A stretch of 64,000 nt of DNA from JAWKRB01 sp041389885 (GCA_041389885.1 JAWKRB010000017.1:1-64000), one strand, 5' to 3'. Positions 1-11,153 are shown, counted from the first letter of the stretch. Numbers and translations are program-made. Notes: generated from the sequence alone by a model not told the origin.

Positions 1-123
1 CGCGCGCACCACCTCGAGCACGTAGAGCCCCGGCTGCGCGAGCTGAAACGCCCGGAGCTTCTCGACGGCCTTGCGGGGATCGACCAGCACGGTGCCCCGC
101 GCCAGCACCTTCGACTCGCTCAT
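1..123 (-). CDS. Unknown protein, N-terminal part only
   Basis: The first 41 codons of a gene that runs off the left edge of the window. It begins with ATG at 123 and its start overlaps the stop of the GHKL ATPase gene by four bases (ATGA), so the two are probably translated together. The visible peptide starts MSESKVLARGTVLVDPRKAV and shows no motif I recognise. Because of the coupling it may be a partner of the ATPase, but that is inference from position only. Confidence 0.6.
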   Translation of the reverse strand, partial: MSESKVLARGTVLVDPRKAVEKLRAFQLAQPGLYVLEVVRA

Positions 124-1823
124 CGCGCGACCTCCCTGGCGTGCTGCTCGAAGATCGCGGCGTCGACCGCGGCGCTGAGCGCGCCGGCGCTGAGCAGCGC
201 GAGGCGCAGGAGGCCGAGGGCCGCGAAGCGCGGGTCGCGCCTGGCCGCCGCGAGGGCCGCCGCGGTGTCTCGGTGCGAGGCGCGGAGCAGCAGCAGCCCG
301 AGGCTCCGGTAGGTGAAGGGCGCGTCGTCGGCGATCGACGCGACGCCCTCGCCGCGCACCACGTCGTGGCCGCCCTGCACGCAGTACCAGAGCCGGTCGG
401 CGCCGCTGCCCTCGGCGTCGCAGAGCATCACGCCGCCGACGCGCGCGGCGGTCGCCAGGGGCACCAGCGCCTCGACGAGGGCGCGGGCGTGCGGCTCCGC
501 GTCGGCCGGCCGGAGGCCCCGCAAGAGCACCCACGCGCGGGCGCAGGGGGCCACGTCGGGCTCGATCGACGCGCGCAGCGCCGCCACCGACGCGTCGGAG
601 GTCTCGTCTCCGCAGGGCGCGAGGTCGAAGACGACCCCGCCCTTCGCGGCGACGGCGGCGGAGAGCGGCGAGGCGCCCGGCGCGCCGTAGAACCGCGCGG
701 CCCGAAAGAACCCCCGCGCGAGGTTGCGCGTGCGGACCCGCGCGTCCCCCTCGACGAGGGGCTCGGCCAGCGGCCAGCGGAGGGCCTTCGCCGAGACCTC
801 CAGGGGGCCCTGCAGCAGCGCGCGGGCGAGCCGGCCGAGGGTGGCGCCAGCCTCGAGGTCGAAGCGCCCCTCGGCGCGGGCGGCGGCGCAGCGCTCGGCG
901 GCGTCGTTCCAGGCGGCGACGGCGGCGTCGCGGAGGGGGCCCTGCGCGAGGGCGTGGAGCGCCTTGAGCCTCGCGGCGAGGGCGGCGTCGCGCACCACGG
1001 CGTCGCGGGAGATGGTGTGGTGCAGGTCGGGCGCGTCGACGAGCCAGGCGAGCCCGCGCTCTTCGGGGTTCGAGGCGCCGCGCTCCTCTTGCAGCAGCAG
1101 GCCGCGGTTGAGGTATTTTCGCGAGGGGGTCTCGGTGAGCCCCACGAGGGTGATGGCCTCGCCCTTCTTCGCGCGCACCTGCACGAGGGCCTCGATGGCG
1201 TGGGGCGTGTCGAGGCGCTCGGGCGCGTCGCGGCCTGGGAGCCCGTGGAAGCGCGCCGTGAGGGGCACGCGGATGTGCGGGCACCAGTGCTTGAGCCGCG
1301 CGACGCAGCGGCCGGCGAGCTCGTCGGCGGAGCGCGCGCCGAGGGGGACGCGCACGCGCACCGAGGTGCCCTTGCGGGGCGCGGCGGTCTCCATCTCCCA
1401 GGTGAAATCGGGGCGGAGCTTGAGGCGCACGGCGGGGCGCTTCGCGTCGGTGCCGCTCTCGACGGTGACCAGGTCGGGCCTCGCGGCGAAGACCGAGAAG
1501 AAGCCCACGCCGAACTTGCCGATGCGCGAGGCGTCGCCCTCCTTCGACGAGCGAAAGAGCACGAGGAGGCAGCGCTCCATGGCGGCCTGATCCATGCCGC
1601 AGCCGTCGTCGCGCACGCTGATCTCGAGCACGGGCGCGTTGTCGACCCGGTGGTGGTCGAGGAGCACGTCGAGGGCGGTGGCGTCGGCGTCGAGCCCGTT
1701 CTGCACGAGCTCCCGCAGGAACGCGAGCTCGTCGGCGAACTGCCGGACCATCTGGTCGACGGCGTCGTGCACCGTGACATCGGCGGCGATGCGGTGCTGG
1801 TCGGGTGTCTGTCGAAAGGGCAT
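120..1823 (-). CDS. GHKL (Hsp90-like) ATPase domain protein
   Basis: A 567-residue protein whose N-terminal 120 residues carry the ATP-binding fold of the GHKL superfamily. The N box is RELVQNGLDAD (about residues 37-47), the G1 box DDGCGM (72-77) and the G2 box GKFGVGFFS (102-110). This arrangement is typical of Hsp90/HtpG-like ATPases. The remaining 400 residues do not read like the HtpG middle and C-terminal domains, and the protein is shorter than the roughly 620-residue HtpG, so I do not call it htpG. The ATG start is 81 bases from the EF-G stop on the same strand, and the 3' end overlaps the next gene by four bases. A chaperone-like or nucleic-acid remodelling role is possible but not shown. 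Confidence 0.8.
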   Translation of the reverse strand: MPFRQTPDQHRIAADVTVHDAVDQMVRQFADELAFLRELVQNGLDADATALDVLLDHHRVDNAPVLEISVRDDGCGMDQAAMERCLLVLFRSSKEGDASRIGKFGVGFFSVFAARPDLVTVESGTDAKRPAVRLKLRPDFTWEMETAAPRKGTSVRVRVPLGARSADELAGRCVARLKHWCPHIRVPLTARFHGLPGRDAPERLDTPHAIEALVQVRAKKGEAITLVGLTETPSRKYLNRGLLLQEERGASNPEERGLAWLVDAPDLHHTISRDAVVRDAALAARLKALHALAQGPLRDAAVAAWNDAAERCAAARAEGRFDLEAGATLGRLARALLQGPLEVSAKALRWPLAEPLVEGDARVRTRNLARGFFRAARFYGAPGASPLSAAVAAKGGVVFDLAPCGDETSDASVAALRASIEPDVAPCARAWVLLRGLRPADAEPHARALVEALVPLATAARVGGVMLCDAEGSGADRLWYCVQGGHDVVRGEGVASIADDAPFTYRSLGLLLLRASHRDTAAALAAARRDPRFAALGLLRLALLSAGALSAAVDAAIFEQHAREVAR

Positions 1824-1903
1824 CGGCCGCGGGAGAGTACCTCCAACGGCCGATGATTTCTGGCGGGTGGCTCACCGCCCCGACGTCGCGGGGCGGCGGG
1901 GGC

Positions 1904-4030
<2,127 letters not shown>

Positions 4031-4199
4031 GATGCCACCCGTAGTGGTGAAGGGAGAGGATCGCTACGCGGGCGGAGCCGCGGCGTGGTTCGCGTGCGCG
4101 CTTCTCTTTGGTTTCGGCCTTGTAGTCAAGACCCTCATGGCCGCCTAACGCGGCCCCCGCGGGGGAGGTGCTTGATTTAGAGCACTTTCGTCGCGCGCC

Positions 4200-4658
4200 T
4201 CAGCGACACTCGAAGGCGAGCTCGGCGCTCAGCGTGCTCCTCCGCGCCACCACCATGCGGTTGTTCACCGCCGAGCAGATCGCGAAGTTGGGCTGCGCCG
4301 TGATGTACATCTCGACCTGGTCCCCGCGGCACCGCGCGGGCCAGGGGACCGAGAGCTGGCCGCGCTCGACCCGGAGCCACTCGGGGCCCTCGTAGTTCAG
4401 GTAGGGGCGGCAGCGGGGGTGCTGCGGCTCGATCCAGACCTCGTGGCGGCCCTCTTCGGGGCAGTCGAAGCTCACCTGCACGCAGAGCGCCTCGGTGTAG
4501 GGCCGCACGCGGCGACCGCCGTTGTTGCGCTGAAAGCGCAGGGCGATGTGCGGCCACTGGCGACACTGGTCGCCGACGCAGGGCGGCGGGATCGAGCGGG
4601 CGCAGTCGGTCGCGGCGAAGGCGACGAAGACCACCGGGAGGATCATTCGCGGGGACAT
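4200..4658 (-). CDS. Small secreted protein or lipoprotein, unknown
   Basis: A 152-residue protein with a hydrophobic N-terminus (MSPRMILPVVFVAFAATDCA) in which AATDC could act as a weak lipobox. The mature part has about six cysteines, suggesting an exported, disulfide-stabilised domain of beta-rich character. It is the last of three genes at 4200-5670 that overlap one another: its start lies 16 bases inside the preceding gene. I do not recognise the family. Confidence 0.7.
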   Translation of the reverse strand: MSPRMILPVVFVAFAATDCARSIPPPCVGDQCRQWPHIALRFQRNNGGRRVRPYTEALCVQVSFDCPEEGRHEVWIEPQHPRCRPYLNYEGPEWLRVERGQLSVPWPARCRGDQVEMYITAQPNFAICSAVNNRMVVARRSTLSAELAFECR

Positions 4659-5275
4659 CGGAGCTCCCTCTCGTAGCGCGTGAGGTCGGCCTCAGACATG
4701 CGCTGCGCGGCCGGCAGAAGTTCGTTCATCGGTCGGAGCTGCATCCTCACGTGCTCCGCCGAGGCGGGGTCGCGAAACGCGCACTCCATGCTCGCGAAGG
4801 ACGGGAGCGTGCGCTGAAAGAAGCGCTGCACCGCCGCCGGGCTGCGCGAGGAGACGATGCGGTCGACCCCCGTCGCCACCCGGCGCTGCGCCGCGACCTG
4901 CACCGGGTCACGGTCGGCCGCCGCCGCCGCGGCGTTGATGTGCCCCTCGCCCTCGGCCGCCGCGACCTCGTCGACGGGGGGCGGGCGCGGAGGCCGCGGG
5001 GTGCTGGGCCTCGCCGCGGCCGCCGTCGTGGGCTCGGCGGGGACCTCGGGGCACACCGGGCAGGGCGCCTGCTCGGGGCAGGCGGGCGCCGCGGGGCACT
5101 CCTGCTGCATCGGAGGAGGCGCCGCGACGGTGACCGTGCGCGTGCGCTCGACGACGCGTGGACCGCGCGCGACGAGCACGCCGTTGAACAGCAGCGAGAT
5201 GGCCAGGAGGCCGCCCAGGGCGCCGGGGAGCCAGCCGGGGAGCTTCGAGGGAGGCGGGGGGAAGTCGGAGCTCAT
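4643..5275 (-). CDS. Membrane-anchored protein with Pro/Cys-rich linker, unknown
   Basis: A 210-residue protein with one transmembrane segment near the N-terminus (about residues 15-35), then a short coiled stretch and a linker rich in Pro, Ala and Cys that includes CPAAPACPEQAPCPVCPE. It ends in a small helical domain of about 80 residues. The topology suggests a single-pass inner-membrane protein with a periplasmic domain. The start overlaps the upstream gene by four bases and the 3' end overlaps the downstream gene, so this is the middle of a three-gene transcript. No known family is recognised. Confidence 0.7.
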   Translation of the reverse strand: MSSDFPPPPSKLPGWLPGALGGLLAISLLFNGVLVARGPRVVERTRTVTVAAPPPMQQECPAAPACPEQAPCPVCPEVPAEPTTAAAARPSTPRPPRPPPVDEVAAAEGEGHINAAAAAADRDPVQVAAQRRVATGVDRIVSSRSPAAVQRFFQRTLPSFASMECAFRDPASAEHVRMQLRPMNELLPAAQRMSEADLTRYERELRCPRE

Positions 5276-5670
5276 CGCGTGGGGTCCACCGTGGCGACGG
5301 CCAGCTCGACGACGCGGAGCCGCTGGGGGTTCTGGCAGCGCTCGAAGCGCGCGCGCACCGTGACGGGGCCGTGGCAGTACCAGCGCACGCCCTCATCGCT
5401 GCCAGGAGGGCCGCCCTCGGACTCGTGAGGGCACTGCGCGCCGAAGGCGCTGTCGTAGTCGGCCTGCGGGAGGCACGCCCCGGCGGCGGGTGAGCCCGGG
5501 AGCAGCCCCACGGGCCCGCCCATGGACGGCGTGTTCGCCTGCCCCACCGCCACCGGCGAGCCCGACGCGAGGAACACCCAGCGCCCCGTGAGGCGCGCAG
5601 GTGGCGTCGAGCACGCCGCCACCGTGACCAGCAAACCCATCACCCTTCGCACGGCGCGGGACGCTACCAC
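5272..5670 (-). CDS. Small lipoprotein, unknown
   Basis: A 132-residue protein with a likely lipoprotein signal peptide, MGLLVTVAACS, where the cysteine follows VAA and would carry the lipid. The mature protein has a few more cysteines and no motif I recognise. A downstream start at the internal Met (residue 11) would give a more typical signal peptide. It is the first gene of the 4200-5670 run, and its stop overlaps the next start (ATGA). Confidence 0.65.
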   Translation of the reverse strand: MVASRAVRRVMGLLVTVAACSTPPARLTGRWVFLASGSPVAVGQANTPSMGGPVGLLPGSPAAGACLPQADYDSAFGAQCPHESEGGPPGSDEGVRWYCHGPVTVRARFERCQNPQRLRVVELAVATVDPTR

Positions 5671-5707
5671 GACCAGGGCGCGGCGCGTGAGCGTGCGCGA
5701 GGCAGAC

Positions 5708-5736
5708 TCCTCCCGGGCGCGGCGCCGGGGAGGAGG
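5708..5736. terminator. GC-rich hairpin downstream of the TSP3 gene
   Basis: An 8-bp perfect inverted repeat (CTCCTCCC at 5708-5715, GGGAGGAG at 5729-5736) with a 13-base GC-rich loop. It sits between the end of the TSP3 gene and the start of the next minus-strand gene. There is no T run after it on the minus strand, so it is at best a weak or factor-assisted terminator. Confidence 0.3.
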
Positions 5737-5782
5737 GTGCTGGATCTGGAGGGAGGGAGGAGCGCGGGCGGGGAGGGAGGGA

Positions 5783-8677
5783 TCAGCGGCGGCGACGGCG
5801 GCGCGCCACGGCGGCGGCGACCATCGCGAGGGCGCCGAAGACCGGGAGGCTGCTCTCGCCGCTCGAGGCCGGCGCGTCGACGCGGCAGCCGCAGCCGCCG
5901 CCCGCGAGGACGTTCGGCGGCGGGGTCACGCCCGAGTCGGTGCCCGCGTCGGCCGCGGAGGGCACGCACACGCCGCGGCCGGTGTCGCACATCAGGCCGG
6001 CGCCGCAGTTGGCGTTGGCGTCGGACGAGGGCTGGGTGGGGTCGATGCGCGCGCCGCCGTCCTCGCGGGAGTCGCTGTCGGGGGCGCAGTCGTTGTCGGA
6101 GTCGGTGTCGAGGAAGTCCCTCGCGCCGTCGCCGTCGGTGTCGACGGGGTTCTCGGGGTCGGCGCCGCGCTCGTCGCGGTCGAGGTCGCCGTCGCCGTCG
6201 CTGTCGGTGTCGCGGTACGAGGGCGTGCCGTCGAGGTCGGGGCCCATGTCCGACGGGTCGAGCATGCGCTCGACGCGGGTCGGGATGGTGTCTCCGTCGT
6301 CGTCGGGGTCGAGGTGATCCGCCGTGCCGTCCATGTCGGTGTCGGCGTCGTTGCCGCCGGGGCGCTCGGTGCGGGTGGGCACCGTGTCGTTGTCGTCGTC
6401 GGGGTCGCGGGCGTCGATCATCCCGTCGCCGTCGGTGTCGCGGGGCATCGTCCGGTTCGGCCCCACCTCGTCGCCGTCACGGATGCTGTCGCCGTCCGTG
6501 TCGGGGTTGTTGGGGTCGGTGCCGATGGTGCGCTCCTCGTCGTCGGTGAGCCCGTCGCCGTCGGTGTCGCCCACGGCGACGCAGCGCCCCGTCATGCGGT
6601 TGCAGGTGAATCCCATGCCGCAATTGGCGTCGGCCATCGACGAGGGCTGCGTGGCGTCGGTGCGCGCGGCGCCGTCCTCGCGGGAGTCCCAGTCGGGGGC
6701 GCAGTCGTTGTCGGAGTCGGTGTCGAGGAAGTCCCTCGCGCCGTCGCCGTCGGTGTCGACGGGGTTCATGGGGTCGGGGCCGCGCTCGTCGCGGTCGAGG
6801 TCGCCGTCGCCGTCGGAGTCGCGGTCGCGGTACGAGGGCTTGAAGTCCCCGTCGGGGCCGCCGTCGCTGGGGTCGATCATGCGCTCGACGCGGGTCGGGA
6901 TGGTGTCTCCGTCGTCGTCGTTGTCGCGGTGATCGGGGATCCCGTCGAGGTCGGTGTCGTTGTCGACGCCGTTCGGCCGCTCGGTGCGGGTGGGCACCGT
7001 GTCGTTGTCGTCGTCGGGGTCGTTGGCGTCGATCATCCCGTCGCCGTCGGTGTCCCTGGGGTTGTTGAGGTCGCGTCCGACCTCGTCGCCGTCGCGGATG
7101 CCGTCACCGTCGGTGTCGGGGTTCATCGGGTTGGTCCCGATGCGGGTCTCGACCATGTCGGGGATGCCGTCGCCGTCGGTGTCGCCGTCGGGGCCGCAGC
7201 GGCCCGTGGTGCGGATGCACACCGGGGTGGGCTGCGAGCACGCCGCGTTCGGGTCTGCCGCGGGCGTGGTGCGCGCCGCGCCGCCCTCGCTGCTCGTCGA
7301 GTCGGCGAAGCAGTCGTTGTCCGAGTCGACGTCGAGGAAGTCGGGGGTGCCGTCCATGTCGGTGTCGACCGGGTTCATGGGGTCGGGCCCGCGCTCGTCG
7401 CGGTCGCTCACGCCGTCGCCGTCGCTGTCGGTGTCGCGGTACGAGATGATCCCGTCGCGGTCGGGGCCGCCGTCGCTGGGGTCGAGGCGACGCTCCACCG
7501 CCGTGGGGATGGTGTCGTCGTCGTCGTCGGGGTCGAGGTGATCGGGGTTGGCGTCCCCGTCGGTGTTGCGGTCGAGGCCGCCGGGGCGCTCCACGCGGGT
7601 GGGCACCGTGTCGTTGTCGTCGTCGGGGTCGCGGGCGTCGATCATCCCGTCGCCGTCGGTGTCGCGCGGCGTCGTGAGGTCAGGCCCGACCTCGCGGCCG
7701 TCGGGGATGCCGTCGCCGTCCGAGTCGCGGTTGTCGGGGTCGGTGCCGATGCGCGTCTCGTAGTCGTTGGTGAGCCCGTCCTCGTCGCGGTCGTCGTTGG
7801 GCACGCAGGTGCCGGTCATCGCGCCGCAGATCGGGGTCGCCCCGCCGCAGCGGGTGTTGGGGTTCATCGCCCGGGTGATGCGGGCGGCGCCGGCCTCGGA
7901 GGGGTCGTTGTCAGGGATGCAGTCGTTGTCCGAGTCGAGGTCGAGGAAGTCGGGCGTGCGGTCGCCGTCGGTGTCGACCGGGCTCTGCGCGTTGGGCCCG
8001 CGCTCGTCCTCGTCGCTCACGCCGTCGCCGTCGCTGTCGAGGTCGCGGTACGACGGGAGCATGTCCCCGTCGGGTCCGCGCTCGCTGGGGTCGAGCCGGT
8101 GCTCGACCTCGGTCGGGATGGTGTCGTTGTCGTCGTCGGGGTCGAGGTGGTCGGGGAGTCGATCCCCGTCGGTGTTCGCGTCCATCCCGTTGGGGCGCTC
8201 GTCGCGGGTGGGCACGGTGTCGTTGTCGTCGTCGGGGTCGAGGGCGTCGATGCGCCCGTCCATGTCCGAGTCGATGGGCATCGTGCGGTCAGTGCCGACC
8301 TCGGTGCCGTCGGGGATGCTGTCGTAGTCCGAGTCGGGGTTGAAGGGATCGGTGCCGATGGTGTCTTCGACGGTGTCGGGGATGCCGTCGCCGTCGGAGT
8401 CGCGGTCGCCCTCGCACACGCCGGTCGTGCGGTTGCAGGTCTGCCCGGCCTGGCAGTTGTTGTCGGGGTTCATCGACGGCGCGGCGGGGTTGGTGCGGTT
8501 CGCGCCGTCCTCGCGGGGGTCGCTGTCGGGGATGCAGTCGTTGTCCGAGTCGGTGTCGAGAAAGTCGGGACCGCCGCTGTTGTCGGTGTCGACGGGGTTC
8601 ATCGCGTCAGGGCCGCGCTCGTCGCGGTCGAGGTCGCCGTCGCCGTCGCTGTCGGTGTCGAGGTACGACGGGATCAT
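5783..8677 (-). CDS. TSP3-repeat surface protein, C-terminal part (after frameshifts)
   Basis: The second half of a giant calcium-binding repeat protein whose N-terminal half is at 8706-11153. The 964 readable residues are arrays of thrombospondin type 3 repeats such as DTDSDGDGDLDRDERG, interrupted about every 200 residues by a segment with four cysteines. The C-terminus is a sorting signal of the MYXO-CTERM kind: GGGCGCR, one hydrophobic helix, then a run of arginines. That would deliver the protein to the outer surface after cleavage. The ATG at 8677 is an accident of the frameshift; the real start is at 11153. The span 5783-11153 is 5371 bases, and adding back two lost bases gives exactly 1791 codons. 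Confidence 0.85.
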   Translation of the reverse strand: MIPSYLDTDSDGDGDLDRDERGPDAMNPVDTDNSGGPDFLDTDSDNDCIPDSDPREDGANRTNPAAPSMNPDNNCQAGQTCNRTTGVCEGDRDSDGDGIPDTVEDTIGTDPFNPDSDYDSIPDGTEVGTDRTMPIDSDMDGRIDALDPDDDNDTVPTRDERPNGMDANTDGDRLPDHLDPDDDNDTIPTEVEHRLDPSERGPDGDMLPSYRDLDSDGDGVSDEDERGPNAQSPVDTDGDRTPDFLDLDSDNDCIPDNDPSEAGAARITRAMNPNTRCGGATPICGAMTGTCVPNDDRDEDGLTNDYETRIGTDPDNRDSDGDGIPDGREVGPDLTTPRDTDGDGMIDARDPDDDNDTVPTRVERPGGLDRNTDGDANPDHLDPDDDDDTIPTAVERRLDPSDGGPDRDGIISYRDTDSDGDGVSDRDERGPDPMNPVDTDMDGTPDFLDVDSDNDCFADSTSSEGGAARTTPAADPNAACSQPTPVCIRTTGRCGPDGDTDGDGIPDMVETRIGTNPMNPDTDGDGIRDGDEVGRDLNNPRDTDGDGMIDANDPDDDNDTVPTRTERPNGVDNDTDLDGIPDHRDNDDDGDTIPTRVERMIDPSDGGPDGDFKPSYRDRDSDGDGDLDRDERGPDPMNPVDTDGDGARDFLDTDSDNDCAPDWDSREDGAARTDATQPSSMADANCGMGFTCNRMTGRCVAVGDTDGDGLTDDEERTIGTDPNNPDTDGDSIRDGDEVGPNRTMPRDTDGDGMIDARDPDDDNDTVPTRTERPGGNDADTDMDGTADHLDPDDDGDTIPTRVERMLDPSDMGPDLDGTPSYRDTDSDGDGDLDRDERGADPENPVDTDGDGARDFLDTDSDNDCAPDSDSREDGGARIDPTQPSSDANANCGAGLMCDTGRGVCVPSAADAGTDSGVTPPPNVLAGGGCGCRVDAPASSGESSLPVFGALAMVAAAVARRRRRR

Positions 8678-10260
8678 GTCGCCGTCAGGGCCCGACGGCG
8701 TCGAGTCAGGCGGCGCTCCACCGCGGTGGGGATGGTGTCGTTGTCGTCGTCGGGGTCGAGGTGATCCGGCGCGCCGTCCATGTCGGTGTCGCGGTCGGCC
8801 AGCCCCGACGCTCCTCGCGCGTGGGGACGGTGTCGTTGTCGTCGTCGGGGTCGTTGGCGTTGATCAGCCCGTCGCCGTCGGTGTTGACCGGGTTGTTGCG
8901 ATCGGGGCCGACCTCGGCGAGGTCGCCGATGCCGTCGCCGTCGGAGTCGGGGTTGTTCGGGTTCGTACCGATCCGCATCTCGACCGAGTCGGGCAGCCCG
9001 TCGCGGTCGGTGTCGAGGTCCGCGGTGCAGACGCCGGTGCTGCGCGAGCACACCTGCCCGCTGGGGCAGTTGTCGTCGGCGTTCATCGACGGCGCGGCGG
9101 CGTTGGTGCGGTTCGCGCCGTCCTCGCGGGGGTCGCTGTCGGGGAGGCAGTCGTTGTCCGAGTCGGCGTCGAGAAAGTCGGGGCGGCCGTCGGTGTCGGT
9201 GTCGACGGGGTTCATCGCGTCGGGGCCGCGCTCGTCGCGGTCGAGGTCGCCGTCACCGTCGCTGTCGGTGTCGCGGTACGAGGGCAGCGAGTCCATGTCG
9301 GGCCCGAAGTCGCTCGGGTCGAGGCGGCGCTCCACCGCGGTGGGGATGGTGTCGTTGTCGTCGTCGGGGTCGAGGTGGTCGGGCGCGCCGTCCATGTCGG
9401 TGTCGACGGGCGCGCCGGGGCGCTCGGTGCGCGTGGGGACGGTGTCGTTGTCGTCGTCGGGGTCGTTGGCGTCGATCAGCGTGTCGCCGTCGGAGTTGAC
9501 CGGGTTGTTGCGATCAGGGCCGACCTCGGCGAGGTCGCCGATGCCGTCGCCGTCGGAGTCGGGGTTGAAGGGGTTGGTCCCGATGACGATCTCGACCGAG
9601 TCGGGGAGGCCGTCGCGGTCGGAGTCGAGGGGCGTGACGCAGGTGCCGGTCGAGGTGTTGCAGACCTGGCCCGTGGCGCAGTTCGCGTCGGCGTTCATCG
9701 ACGGCGCGGCGGCGTTGGTGCGGTTCGCGCCGTTCTCCAGCAGGTCGCTGTCGAGGAGGCAGTCGTTGTCAGAGTCGGTGTCGAGGAAGTCTCGAGCGCC
9801 GTCGCGGTCGGTGTCGACGGGGTTTGTCGGATCGGGCCCCGCCTCGTCGCGGTCGAGGTCGCCGTCGCCGTCGCTGTCGGTGTCGAGGTACGACGGGATG
9901 CCGTCGTTGTCGGGCCCGAAGGGCGTGCTGTCGAGGATGCGCTCGGTGCGCGTCGGGATCGTGTCGTTGTCGTCGTCGTTGTCGAGGTGATCGGGGACGC
10001 CGTCGCGGTCGGTGTCTCGGTCGAGGCCGCCGGGGCGCTCGGAGATGGTCGCGAGGGTGTCGTTGTCGTCGTCGAAATCGAGGTAGTCGGCGACGCCGTC
10101 GCGGTCGGTGTCGACGCTGACGTTGCCCGGGCGCTCGGCGCGCGTCGGGATGCCGTCTCCGTCGTCGTCGGGGTCGCGAAAGTCAGGGGTGCCGTCGCGG
10201 TCGGTGTCGTTCGACGAGCCCTCGACGAGGTCGGGCACGCTGTCGTTGTCGGTGTCGAGC
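5990..10260. repeat. Coding repeat array, period about 0.6 kb
   Basis: Stacked DNA repeats inside the TSP3 gene. Short units rich in GTCGGTGTCG-type words encode the Asp-rich calcium loops. These are grouped in super-units of about 600 bases, each containing one cysteine module. I count seven cysteine modules along the protein. This kind of DNA is prone to recombination and to assembly error. Confidence 0.85.
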
Positions 10261-11153
10261 AGGGTGCAGCTCGTGGGCTCAGACCGCCGCAGCACGACGT
10301 CGTCGAGGGCGAAGTCGTTGCCGCCGTCGGCGGTCTCGAGGTCGATGATGCGCACCAGCACGTTGGCCGAGCGCTGGGCGATGAAGGTGCCCGTCAGGCG
10401 CTCCCAGTTCATCGCGAAGCCGCCGCTGCTCGGGGGCTGCACGATGGCCGTGACGCGCTGACCGTCGACCTCCATGTAGAGCCGCGCGCGGTTGACCTGC
10501 CCCCAGTCGGCGACGGCGATCTGCACCGAGTAGGGCTGCCCCGCGACCACCGGGAGCTGGGTCTGGTAGGCGATGAGGTTCGGCACGCCGTTGAAGAGCG
10601 CGGCCCATCCGTCGCCGTCGGAGTCGCGCCACACGATGGCGCCGCCCAGGCGGCGCGTGAACTCCTCGTGCCAGCCGTCGGGGTTGTTGGTGACGGTGTA
10701 GTTCCCCTCGGGGCCGCCGCCGGTGGCGGCGGAGCTCGTGAAGCTCCGCGCGTCGTTGTAGTTGTACTCCGACAAGAAGCCCGATCGACCCAGGCTGAAG
10801 GTGCCGTTGGCGATCAGGTTCGGGGACGGGTCGACGCAGAGGTACCCGAACTCCACGTTGCAGGTGCTGCTGCAGCCGTCGTTGTTCGCGTTGTTCCGGT
10901 CGTCGCACTGCTCGCCCGGCGTGCGCACGCCGTCGCCGCACACAGGCGTGCAGAGGGTGCCGGTGCAGCGGTACCCCGGCTCGATCTGGCAGAGGGCGGA
11001 GCAGCCGTCGCCCGAGGCGAGGTTCCCGTCGTCACACTGCTCGAGCGTCTGGAGCGTGCCGTTTCCGCAGCTGACTGGCTGGGCGCTCGCGGGCGCCGCG
11101 AGGAGCGTGAAGCCGCTGGCGATGAGCCAGCCGAACCATCGTGAAGTGCGCAT
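8706..11153 (-). CDS. TSP3-repeat surface protein, N-terminal part (broken by frameshift)
   Basis: This is the true beginning of the giant repeat protein. The signal peptide is MRTSRWFGWLIASGFTLLA, followed by ASAQ, and I choose the ATG at 11153 because the signal begins there; an in-frame upstream ATG at 11186 adds 11 unlikely residues. A GGAGG lies about 12 bases upstream. After the signal come two Myxococcus-type cysteine-rich repeats (CGNGTLQTLEQCDDGN and a second copy), then a beta-sandwich-like domain of about 180 residues resembling carbohydrate-binding modules, then TSP3 repeats. Near 8808 a G appears to be missing (AGCCCCGACG where AGCCCCGGACG restores the repeat). Near 8707 a second G is missing (GAGTCAGGCGG where GAGTCGAGGCGG is expected). 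The predicted intact protein has about 1790 residues and would act at the cell surface as an adhesin or matrix protein. Confidence 0.85.
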   Translation of the reverse strand: MRTSRWFGWLIASGFTLLAAPASAQPVSCGNGTLQTLEQCDDGNLASGDGCSALCQIEPGYRCTGTLCTPVCGDGVRTPGEQCDDRNNANNDGCSSTCNVEFGYLCVDPSPNLIANGTFSLGRSGFLSEYNYNDARSFTSSAATGGGPEGNYTVTNNPDGWHEEFTRRLGGAIVWRDSDGDGWAALFNGVPNLIAYQTQLPVVAGQPYSVQIAVADWGQVNRARLYMEVDGQRVTAIVQPPSSGGFAMNWERLTGTFIAQRSANVLVRIIDLETADGGNDFALDDVVLRRSEPTSCTLLDTDNDSVPDLVEGSSNDTDRDGTPDFRDPDDDGDGIPTRAERPGNVSVDTDRDGVADYLDFDDDNDTLATISERPGGLDRDTDRDGVPDHLDNDDDNDTIPTRTERILDSTPFGPDNDGIPSYLDTDSDGDGDLDRDEAGPDPTNPVDTDRDGARDFLDTDSDNDCLLDSDLLENGANRTNAAAPSMNADANCATGQVCNTSTGTCVTPLDSDRDGLPDSVEIVIGTNPFNPDSDGDGIGDLAEVGPDRNNPVNSDGDTLIDANDPDDDNDTVPTRTERPGAPVDTDMDGAPDHLDPDDDNDTIPTAVERRLDPSDFGPDMDSLPSYRDTDSDGDGDLDRDERGPDAMNPVDTDTDGRPDFLDADSDNDCLPDSDPREDGANRTNAAAPSMNADDNCPSGQVCSRSTGVCTADLDTDRDGLPDSVEMRIGTNPNNPDSDGDGIGDLAEVGPDRNNPVNTDGDGLINANDPDDDNDTVPTREERRGWPTATPTWTARRITSTPTTTTTPSPPRWSAA

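Noticed and set aside
4101..4130. TTGACT upstream of fusA as a promoter -35 box
   Set aside because: No acceptable -10 hexamer lies 16-18 bases downstream on the minus strand.
5522..8764. Long plus-strand open frame opposite the TSP3 gene
   Set aside because: It is a mirror of the Asp-rich repeats and gives a Val/Gly-rich sequence with no signal or fold. The minus strand carries the recognisable repeats and sorting signal.
5990..10260. Long tandem repeats as a possible CRISPR or satellite array
   Set aside because: The repeats keep a protein reading frame with calcium-loop sequence and have no spacer pattern.
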